Assembly: GCA_955652155.1 (NCBI GenBank)
Contig: CATPAT010000107.1
Location: 1 to 5,313 of the forward strand
From: an uncultured Chthoniobacterales bacterium
Lineage (GTDB): Bacteria > Verrucomicrobiota > Verrucomicrobiia > Chthoniobacterales > UBA10450
DNA length: 5,313 nucleotides
Direction: 5' to 3'
Both the position numbers and the translations under genes were made by a program. The notes under the pieces are model-generated. The model did not search any database, was not told the origin of the DNA, and worked only from the letters and a program-made list of their open reading frames with translations. Positions 1 through 5,313 of the stretch are shown piece by piece. Numbering within the stretch: position 1 is the first letter of the stretch; every line of letters starts with the position of its first letter.

Positions 1-1113
1 CGTTTTTAGGCGATCCACTTTTCCCTTGATCCGATTAAACTGGGCAAGCCGCTGACTGAGATCGAGTGCCTTGGCCTCCCATTCCTTGATATTGGCCTGG
101 AGGTTTTCCATCTGCTTGCCGATCGATTCGCGGCGCGTTTTTAATTTCTCGAGAGTGTCGGCACGGAAAAGCTGAATCAGCTTGTCCTGCTTCGTGATTT
201 CATCGTTGAGCTTGAGGATTTTGGGATGATTCGGCCGCAAATCTTTGGCCAAGGTTTCGCGTTCGGCTTTCAGAAGCTGGATCTGTTGCTTCGCCTTTAA
301 GTAATCGCCCTCCGGTCCAACGTCCGAAAACGGCATACCCTGATTGTCAGAACCTTGACCAGATGCCGTCTCGGTTTTGTTTTGGGCGCGGTCGAGGTTT
401 TGGTCGAGATCGAGCAGGTTGAGCAAGTCGTACTCAGTTTTAAGTTGAGCGTACTGCTGATTCAATTTGACCAAATACTGAGCGGCGCTGTTCCCCTGTT
501 CTTGAATGAAGCCGATGTTGTTTTGCTTCTGGAACTCGAGCATTTCATCTTCGCCGTTCCGCAAATCTTTTTCGACCTGGATAAGCTGCTCGGTAATTCC
601 GGTCGTAATTTCGTGGCCGCGGTCCTCGCGCATTCCACGTTTGAAATCAAGATACTTCTGCATGACTCCATTCAAATAGGCCTGGGTGTACTCGGGCGCG
701 CTGCCAACCGCAGCCAGGTCAAAAATCGAAGTGCGCGGCTTTTGCAAGACCGTGATTTCAACCGGAACCGGCTGCAATTCAGGGTGCGCGGAACGAACGA
801 GCGATTCAGCGCTATGTCTCACTTCCGCGCTCTGCATCAATTGAATTTGTGTCCCGTAAAAATTGACGCTGTCCTCGCTGTAAACCGCGCCCTGGGCGAT
901 GTTCAATTTTCCCGCCAGCATCATTTTGCTGGACGAAAGATATGAAGGCGGCATCTGGTAAATGAGAAACGCCTCAACAAATAATCCGAGGCAGGTGGTT
1001 AGGACCGGAATCCACCAGCGCCGTAGAAAAAGCGACTTGTAGCGGTGCAGCCGCGTGATAAAAGCGGCAGACCAAGAAGTAGAAAGATTTTTACCGACTG
1101 TCGCGGCCTGCAT
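1..1113 (-). CDS. Wzz/GumC-type polysaccharide co-polymerase (chain-length determinant), 3' end cut
   Basis: This frame is open for 371 codons from an ATG at 1113 to the left edge, so the C-terminus is missing. The protein starts MQAATVGKNL. It has a basic stretch ending RRWW and then a transmembrane segment at about residues 34-52, followed by PPSYLSSSKMML, the usual start of a Wzz periplasmic domain. Residues 165-230 and 270-365 are charged, heptad-like coiled coil. Between them lies a polar Gly/Asn/Gln-rich stretch (245-268). DLRPNHPKILKLNDEI at 291-306 matches the 'HP' motif of GumC/Wzz-family proteins. In this family the protein sits in the inner membrane, extends into the periplasm, and controls polymer length and hand-over to the outer-membrane exporter. 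The second membrane helix, and any fused tyrosine kinase, would lie outside the window. The start is one base after the OPX stop (ATGTAATATG) with no Shine-Dalgarno, which suggests translational coupling. The family call is firm; the polymer is unknown. Confidence 0.9.
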   Translation of the reverse strand, partial: MQAATVGKNLSTSWSAAFITRLHRYKSLFLRRWWIPVLTTCLGLFVEAFLIYQMPPSYLSSSKMMLAGKLNIAQGAVYSEDSVNFYGTQIQLMQSAEVRHSAESLVRSAHPELQPVPVEITVLQKPRTSIFDLAAVGSAPEYTQAYLNGVMQKYLDFKRGMREDRGHEITTGITEQLIQVEKDLRNGEDEMLEFQKQNNIGFIQEQGNSAAQYLVKLNQQYAQLKTEYDLLNLLDLDQNLDRAQNKTETASGQGSDNQGMPFSDVGPEGDYLKAKQQIQLLKAERETLAKDLRPNHPKILKLNDEITKQDKLIQLFRADTLEKLKTRRESIGKQMENLQANIKEWEAKALDLSQRLAQFNRIKGKVDRLKT

Positions 1114-1114
1114 A

Positions 1115-1801
1115 TTACATGTTAATCAAGCGCTGCGGCACGTAGATCTGGTCGTCGGGCCCAAGCTCCAAGTCTTCATCAGTGTGCCCTTCTTCGATGA
1201 CGCGCTTAAGATCGACAGTGGACTCCTGACCGGTTTTGCGAGTCAGCTTTACCTTGCGCTTGTTGGCGAAGTCACCAAATCCGCCCGCCTTAATAATCGC
1301 TTTGCTCACCGTGTAACTCTCGTCTGGCGGAATTTCCTGCGGTCCTTGCGCTTTGACTGAGCCATAGACATAAATCCGGCCGCGGGATTTTTCACTCACC
1401 CGATCTACCGCCAGGATGACCGTCGCGTGATAATAATATTCTTTTTCCAGCAACGATTTAATCGTGTAGGCCAGTTCTTTGCACGATTTACCCCGAGCCG
1501 GCACGAGCCCGACATAAGGGACCTCCAGCTCGCCGTTATCGTTGACGCGCAATCGCTGGGATTCGTTATCCCGATCTTCGACCACTCGGAAGCTCACGTA
1601 GTCGTTCGATCCAAGTTTCTTTTTGTCATCCAACACGGCCATCGAGTTTGTCCGCATCACGGTACTGGTCGCAGTTGAGGGGCCGTCGGAGGAAGGCGGC
1701 TTTGGCGCCGCGGGCGCTGGACTGGTCGCGTCTTGAGCGAATATCGGGTTAGTCAGAAAAAGGCAGACCGCGCCGACGAATGGATACAACCAGACTCTCA
1801 T
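1115..1801 (-). CDS. Short polysaccharide export (OPX/Wza-type) protein, Poly_export + SLBB
   Basis: The protein has 228 residues from the ATG at 1801. A TTG four codons upstream (1813) is possible, but the ATG has GAGGG five bases before it and leaves a compact signal peptide. Residues 1-22 form a Sec signal ending IFA, followed by QDA. There is no lipobox, so it is probably not a lipoprotein. Residues 24-47 are a Pro/Ala/Ser/Thr linker. Residues 58-133 fit Poly_export: LGSNDYVSFRVVE, then NGELEVPYVGLVPARGKS. Residues 141-190 fit an SLBB domain: GRIYVYGSVKAQGP and AIIKAGGFGDFANKRKVKL. The chain ends at DDQIYVPQRLINM, just where Wza (about 380 residues) would continue into more SLBB sequence and its membrane-spanning C-terminal helix. 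The protein is therefore a periplasmic ring component without its own outer-membrane pore. It lies between a beta-barrel gene and a co-polymerase gene on the same strand, which supports a role in exopolysaccharide secretion. Confidence 0.9.
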   Translation of the reverse strand: MRVWLYPFVGAVCLFLTNPIFAQDATSPAPAAPKPPSSDGPSTATSTVMRTNSMAVLDDKKKLGSNDYVSFRVVEDRDNESQRLRVNDNGELEVPYVGLVPARGKSCKELAYTIKSLLEKEYYYHATVILAVDRVSEKSRGRIYVYGSVKAQGPQEIPPDESYTVSKAIIKAGGFGDFANKRKVKLTRKTGQESTVDLKRVIEEGHTDEDLELGPDDQIYVPQRLINM

Positions 1802-1806
1802 GTTAA

Positions 1807-1811
1807 CCCTC
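1807..1811 (-). promoter_or_regulatory. Ribosome binding site of the OPX gene
   Basis: On the minus strand GAGGG is followed by TTAAC and then the ATG at 1801, a normal Shine-Dalgarno position. It decides in favour of this ATG over the in-frame TTG at 1813. It is the only clear Shine-Dalgarno in the window: the other four starts lack one. Confidence 0.6.
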
Positions 1812-1832
1812 AATTTACCCCTTTTGCGCTGT

Positions 1833-3224
1833 TTAGAAACTGTAAGTGCCGTCGACAGAAATGCGGTTCTGGTTGTAATCGCGCAACAACAAGTTGGAGT
1901 CTTTGCTCGTGCCCTGATAGCGGACGCCGAGAGTAACGTGCGGCGTCAACTGATAGCCGAGGGTAATCGCGCCGCCGATCCGATGAAAATGCTCGCCTGT
2001 GCCCAATGGAACCGGACTGAAGACCCCGGCGAAACCGCCCGATTCTTCGGCGTCTTCAAAAAAGAACTCAGTCGAAAGCAGAGTGTTGCGGATCAGATTC
2101 CAAGTCAGGGTATGCCGAACGTAATTGAGCGTGATGTAGTTTGAGTTGATACCAAGCTGATTTTCGTGACCGGCACTCACCGTTTGGCTGAGCTGTGCGT
2201 TGATGCGGTGGGCAATTAGTCCGTTCACATAATAGTCCTGCAGGTCCTTGTGATCTGGCACAAGAAAGGTAAATGGACCGAAGGCAAAATTGACGAAGTT
2301 GTGGTCGAAATTGATCCACTGATAGCCGCCGGCCGCGCGCACTTTCAAGTTATTCGTCAACGCAACTTCAACGAATCCACCCACGCTGTAGTCTTTATTG
2401 TCATTGAGAATGCTTTGGTCATAGCGGGTAAAGACAGCGTTGCCTTCTGCACCAACCGTGATCGTCGGATTGACGATAAAAGCCGCCGAACCCTGGACGA
2501 TTTCCGAATTGCGATTCAAATAATCGAACTGATTGGTCGTGGCGACGAAGTTGTAATGATCGTAACCGACCTGAAGGAGCAGCTTGTTTAGATCCCACAG
2601 GACGGAGAGGCCGGCGGTGTTTTCAAAACGGCCGTAATTGACCACATTGCTCAACGCCCCTTCCTGAATCGGATCCTGTTGGAGTTGCATCCGATCATGA
2701 ATGTTGATGCGGAAGTCGCTCACAAAAATGTCGAACGCGATCTGCGACTTCGGCGCGACCAATATAAAATCGGTGTCGTTCTTGGAATGATCGAGATAAA
2801 AAGCGTAGCCGATACCGAGATCGAGACGCAAGGTGTTCAGTTGGGTTACGGGCCAGATGGCGTCGAGCGTCAAATTAGGAGTAACGATGACATCATCTTG
2901 CGAATTGGATCTTATGGTGATGAAACCAGGACCAGTCGGGTTGGGGATCACAGCAGTGCCATCATCGGCATAGTTGATATTGTCGTTGTACTCGACACCA
3001 ACGGTCGCGCCCACTCGAAATCGAACGGGGCCCAACAGCAAATTATAGGGGATGCGGGAGACATCCTGCTCCCGGGCATCCGAAGCCTCCTGGCCGGCCA
3101 ATGACGGACGCACCGCGTCCTGCGCATAGACACCCGCGCTCGCGACCAACATCGACATCACGAACAAAAGCGTGACCGATTTCCAGAAGTGGCCGCGGCG
3201 CAAGGAGTTAAGACGACGACTCAT
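1833..3224 (-). CDS. Outer-membrane beta-barrel protein of a polysaccharide export operon (PF10082-like porin)
   Basis: The protein has 463 residues from the ATG at 3224. The N-terminus has a basic n-region (MSRRLNSLRRGHFWK), a hydrophobic core (SVTLLFVMSMLVASA) and a likely cleavage site at GVYA before QDA (after about residue 34). From residue 66 the chain is a series of amphipathic alternating strands, beginning with RFRVGATVGVEYNDNINY, the typical first strand of exopolysaccharide-associated barrels. It ends RISVDGTYSF, a C-terminal aromatic beta-signal for the BAM machinery. A mature length near 430 residues would suit a barrel of roughly 16-18 strands. There is no catalytic motif. The gene is first in a same-strand cassette, 31 nt ahead of the OPX gene. 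That fits a separate pore partner for an OPX protein lacking a membrane domain, as described for Wzp porins in Myxococcus. No Shine-Dalgarno is visible before the ATG. The barrel is firm; the exact family and the porin role are inferred. Confidence 0.8.
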   Translation of the reverse strand: MSRRLNSLRRGHFWKSVTLLFVMSMLVASAGVYAQDAVRPSLAGQEASDAREQDVSRIPYNLLLGPVRFRVGATVGVEYNDNINYADDGTAVIPNPTGPGFITIRSNSQDDVIVTPNLTLDAIWPVTQLNTLRLDLGIGYAFYLDHSKNDTDFILVAPKSQIAFDIFVSDFRINIHDRMQLQQDPIQEGALSNVVNYGRFENTAGLSVLWDLNKLLLQVGYDHYNFVATTNQFDYLNRNSEIVQGSAAFIVNPTITVGAEGNAVFTRYDQSILNDNKDYSVGGFVEVALTNNLKVRAAGGYQWINFDHNFVNFAFGPFTFLVPDHKDLQDYYVNGLIAHRINAQLSQTVSAGHENQLGINSNYITLNYVRHTLTWNLIRNTLLSTEFFFEDAEESGGFAGVFSPVPLGTGEHFHRIGGAITLGYQLTPHVTLGVRYQGTSKDSNLLLRDYNQNRISVDGTYSF

Positions 3225-3351
3225 AGGCAGGCTGATCAGATTAAAGGCTCAAGCAGTTGTAGTACCATCAAAATCCCAAGCGGGTAACGCAACGCATCTT
3301 AAACGCTCGCCCTCCGTCCAAGGTCCTATTTTCTTATCTCGTTATCCGTTC

Positions 3352-3378
3352 TTTTCGGTCGTATGTTTTACGAGAAAA
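3352..3378. repeat. Imperfect inverted repeat (hairpin or operator candidate)
   Basis: TTTTC (3352-3356) and TCGTA (3359-3363) pair with TACGA (3369-3373) and GAAAA (3374-3378). The GG at 3357-3358 is left bulged and the loop is 5 nt (TGTTT). That makes ten base pairs in all, AT-rich. It lies 128-154 nt upstream of the beta-barrel start. It is too weak and has no T tract, so it is not a terminator. It could be a DNA-binding site for a regulator or a structure in the operon leader, or it could be chance. Confidence 0.3.
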
Positions 3379-3429
3379 CACCCCGCTGAAGCAAGAGAAA
3401 TCGGAGGAAATTTTATACGGTTTCATGGG

Positions 3430-3469
3430 AAAAAGGCCGCACGATCTGACCTGGCGAAGCGGGCCTCTT
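3430..3469 (-). terminator. Terminator-like stem-loop with T tract on the minus strand
   Basis: Read on the minus strand, AGGCCCGC (3466-3459) pairs with GCGGCCT (3440-3434), with one bulged C and an 18-nt loop. The stem is followed at once by further Ts, giving a run of five at 3434-3430. The bases before the stem (AAG) can pair on into the T tract, as in many intrinsic terminators. No convincing minus-strand gene ends here. It would either insulate the export operon from antisense transcription coming from the right, or act as an attenuator if the operon promoter lies to its right. The large loop and the bulge make the call uncertain. Confidence 0.3.
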
Positions 3470-3518
3470 GAGCCGCAAAATTATCGCACCTGGCCCACTC
3501 TAAGCTGTTATTGCTCAC

Positions 3519-4169
3519 ATGCTTTGCGCTTGCCCGCGAATTAAACCTCGATGGGTCAGGATCTTCCGGCGTCTTCCCGCCCTTGCTTTTCTCGGATTTC
3601 TGGCTGCAAATCACTCTGGCTACGCGGGTGGCCCGGCAAAGAACGACGCCCAAATCGAATATATCGCACCGGACGGGCAATTTTCTTCCTTAACCGCGGC
3701 CCATCCCGCGCATTACAAGCCGACCGCGGCCTTCGTCGATACTGACACTATCAGCTGTGTTCTAAAAGAAGGCGAAACGACGTTCATCATCGAATTGCCA
3801 AACAATGCACCGCGGGACCGTTTCACCTTTCTGAACGAAAACGCGGAGGCCTGCGGCGAACTCCGAATCGCAGTTTCCGATTCACCGCTGCGCGCGGACA
3901 GCCCCAAGTGGACTGAAGTGGACGGCATCGTCCCGTTTGCTCACAAGCGTCTCTTTAAATTGTCGATGTTAGGCGTGGAAACAAAATTCATCCGGCTCTC
4001 ATTCAAGGTCGATGGACAGCGCCAGGATTCCGCGCAGATCTCTCATCCATTTCGAACGTCCGTTCTCGCGGCGGAGATCAACTCAAATTTTAGCAGATTG
4101 CATGAACCCGGCCACGATCTAAGCGTCGCCGCGGTCTCGGTCGCGCCACTTACGGCGAGGCAGAAATAG
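3519..4169 (+). CDS. Secreted protein of unknown function, discoidin-like beta-sandwich appearance
   Basis: I do not recognise a named family. The protein has 216 residues. The ATG at 3519 is the first start after an in-frame TAA at 3501, and no Shine-Dalgarno is seen. The N-terminus has an arginine-rich n-region (about residues 7-18), a hydrophobic core LPALAFLGFLAA, and a probable signal peptidase site near SGYA before GGPA (residue 37). The mature part is rich in beta strand. TTFIIELPNNAPRDRFTFLNENA, ELRIAVSDSP, PKWTEVDGI and KFIRLSFKV occur in the order seen in F5/8 type C (discoidin-like) carbohydrate-binding domains: ligand-loop strand, S-x-x-P, W-x-x-V, then an R-L-x-F strand. Two mature cysteines (80, 112) could form a disulfide. 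The tail after residue 190 has no visible domain. The gene is divergent from the export operon, so a surface or polymer-binding role is conceivable but unproven. Confidence 0.65.
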   Translation: MLCACPRIKPRWVRIFRRLPALAFLGFLAANHSGYAGGPAKNDAQIEYIAPDGQFSSLTAAHPAHYKPTAAFVDTDTISCVLKEGETTFIIELPNNAPRDRFTFLNENAEACGELRIAVSDSPLRADSPKWTEVDGIVPFAHKRLFKLSMLGVETKFIRLSFKVDGQRQDSAQISHPFRTSVLAAEINSNFSRLHEPGHDLSVAAVSVAPLTARQK

Positions 4170-4281
4170 ATAATTTTTCGCCTTACCGCGGTTTGATAAA
4201 AGGCTGCGCACGCAATCACGGGCGAAAATTTCAGAGGCATGGAACTAGCTCTTAAAAATCACGGCTTGATTGTTGTGACGC

Positions 4282-5313
4282 ATGCGATTGGACAAAGAAG
4301 ATCAGACCACAAAAACGCCGATTCAATCGCCTTTGCTCGATCTGGTCGTCGCACCTCATCTCGAGCACCTCTCTCATGAAAACAAAACCGCTCACTCCAT
4401 ATCTGAAAGTCATTCGCCATCGTGCGATGATTATTTTGCGATTGTTGCCCGGGCTACGAACGATGCAGTTCGGGATTGGGATGTAAAAAGCAACGGGCTC
4501 TCATGGCCGCAGGGCTTAGAACGTCTCCTCGGGTACGACCCGTCAACCACTGAGTGCAACGACATCGGTTTCTGGCAAAAGAATCTTCACCCCGCTGATC
4601 GCGCTCGTATCGCTTCCTCGATTCGCGACACGTTTGCCAGCTCGTCCGACCACTGGAGCGGCGAATATCGCTTCCGCCGCGCGGAGGGCGATTACATCAA
4701 TGTCCTGGAACGCGCGCTGGTTTTACGTGCCCACGACGGCATAGCCCAGCGTCTGATCGGTTCGCTCATGGATGTCACCGCCCGCAAACAATTGCAGGAT
4801 CAGCTCTGCCGCTCTCAAAAAATGGAAGCGTTCGGCCAACTTGCCGCCGGGCTCGCCCACGATTTCAACAATTTTCTCACCACCATTCTCGGTTATGGCG
4901 ATTTGCTTCTGCACGAGCGCCAGATCAAGGGTGCTCTCGCGGATCACGTCACGGAAATTCGCGCCGCCGCCGCCCGTGCGTCCGCTTTGACTCAGCAACT
5001 TTTGGCTTTCAGTCGCAGGCAGCCGCTCGAACCTGTGACCATCGAAGTCAATTCGATCATTACCAATCTCGAACGCTCGTTACTCCGGCTCATCGGGGAA
5101 AATATTTCCGTCGTTTGCCATCTTCACCACGAGAAGGAGGGCGCGCACATCAAAGCCGACCCGAACCAGATGACGCAAATTATTCTCAATCTTGCGGTGA
5201 ACGCGCGCGACGCAATGCCCAAAGGCGGCCAGCTCACACTCGAGACCGCGATTGTCGATCTCACCAAGGAAACACAATCGCCGTTCCTTTGCGGCGACTT
5301 TGTTCCTGGCCAC
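4282..5313 (+). CDS. PAS-domain sensor histidine kinase, 3' end cut
   Basis: This frame is open for 344 codons from the ATG at 4282 to the right edge. Two in-frame stops (4267, 4276) lie just upstream, so the start cannot be much earlier. No Shine-Dalgarno or membrane segment is present, which suggests a cytosolic sensor. Residues 1-48 are unconserved. Residues 50-168 fit a PAS_3-type fold: LERLLGYDPS, FWQKNLHPADRARI, WSGEYRFRRAEGDYINV, and the closing LIGSLMDVTARK. The H box is MEAFGQLAAGLAHDFNNFL with the phospho-accepting His at 193. Residues 194-250 complete the dimerisation helices (SALTQQLLAFSRRQPL). The N box is QIILNLAVNARDAMP (299-313), with the Mg-binding Asn at 307. The window ends at CGDFVPGH, where the G1 box (DTGxGM) would follow. 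Kinases with HDFNN boxes often carry a C-terminal receiver domain, which would be outside. The signal sensed is unknown, and a link to the export operon is not shown. Confidence 0.92.
   Translation, partial: MRLDKEDQTTKTPIQSPLLDLVVAPHLEHLSHENKTAHSISESHSPSCDDYFAIVARATNDAVRDWDVKSNGLSWPQGLERLLGYDPSTTECNDIGFWQKNLHPADRARIASSIRDTFASSSDHWSGEYRFRRAEGDYINVLERALVLRAHDGIAQRLIGSLMDVTARKQLQDQLCRSQKMEAFGQLAAGLAHDFNNFLTTILGYGDLLLHERQIKGALADHVTEIRAAAARASALTQQLLAFSRRQPLEPVTIEVNSIITNLERSLLRLIGENISVVCHLHHEKEGAHIKADPNQMTQIILNLAVNARDAMPKGGQLTLETAIVDLTKETQSPFLCGDFVPGH

Noticed and set aside
355..945. 196-codon plus-strand open frame
   Set aside because: It lies wholly opposite the co-polymerase, whose frame carries the membrane helix, coiled coils and HP motif. 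The plus-strand translation shows no recognisable domain and is an antisense shadow.
2679..3104. 141-codon plus-strand open frame
   Set aside because: It is antisense to the beta-barrel gene, with no start signal, signal peptide or domain. Similar shadows at 1055-1360, 1800-2144 and 2250-2591 were dropped for the same reason.
3412..3417. TATAAA on the minus strand as a -10 box for the export operon
   Set aside because: The bases 17 nt upstream are GCGGCC, nothing like a -35 element, and no extended -10 is present. It could be used, but the sequence alone does not support calling a promoter.
3172..3471. 99-codon plus-strand open frame across the barrel start and intergenic region
   Set aside because: It is strongly basic with no pattern. 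It is antisense to a clear signal peptide and then runs through non-coding sequence.
3423..3680. 85-codon minus-strand open frame spanning the start of the secreted-protein gene
   Set aside because: It is of low complexity, rich in Arg/Ser/Ala, with no domain. It overlaps the signal-peptide region of the better-supported plus-strand gene. It would also run through the terminator-like stem.
4174..4228. Inverted repeat TTTTCGCC / GGCGAAAA after the secreted-protein gene
   Set aside because: The arms are only 8 bp apiece with a loop of about 38 nt and no T tract after the second arm. This is not a credible terminator.
4239..4379. 46-codon open frame beginning ATGGAACTAGC and overlapping the kinase start in another frame
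   Set aside because: An AGAGG lies only one base before the ATG, too close to act as an SD. The peptide has no features and the overlapping kinase frame is clearly coding further on. A regulatory upstream ORF cannot be excluded but is not supported.
5080..5313. 77-codon minus-strand open frame at the right edge
   Set aside because: It is antisense to the N-box region of the kinase, whose conserved motifs fix the coding strand.

Overview
The window looks like chromosomal DNA of a Gram-negative (diderm) bacterium of middling G+C. Two of its five genes encode outer-membrane or periplasmic polysaccharide-export components. The general style (long coiled-coil GumC-type co-polymerase, PF10082-like barrel, mostly Shine-Dalgarno-less starts, PAS/HDFNN histidine kinase) suggests a soil-type Verrucomicrobiota or similar lineage. 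That assignment is an inference from style, not from a marker gene.

Left part (1-3224, minus strand): a three-gene cassette read right to left. First comes a signal-peptide-bearing outer-membrane beta-barrel (3224-1833). After 31 nt comes a short polysaccharide export (OPX/Wza-type) protein with one Poly_export and one SLBB-like domain (1801-1115). After 1 nt comes a Wzz/GumC-type polysaccharide co-polymerase (1113 to the left edge, where it is cut). Together they would form an exopolysaccharide secretion path: inner-membrane co-polymerase, periplasmic export ring, outer-membrane porin. Glycosyltransferases, flippase and polymerase are not in view and probably lie further left.

Middle (3225-3518): a 294-nt divergent intergenic region. 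It contains a bulged hairpin at 3352-3378. On the minus strand it also has a terminator-like stem with a T tract at 3430-3469, which can form a competing upstream pairing. No convincing sigma-70 promoter could be read in either direction.

Right part (3519-5313, plus strand): a 216-aa secreted protein of unknown function with a beta-sandwich (discoidin-like) look. After 112 nt without a clear signal comes the 5' part of a soluble PAS-containing sensor histidine kinase. It is cut by the right edge after the N box, before the G boxes.

No tRNA, rRNA, CRISPR array, insertion sequence or phage gene was seen. Nothing amounts to a clearly new system. The best leads are the separate-porin/minimal-OPX architecture, the possible leader switch, and the unidentified secreted protein.
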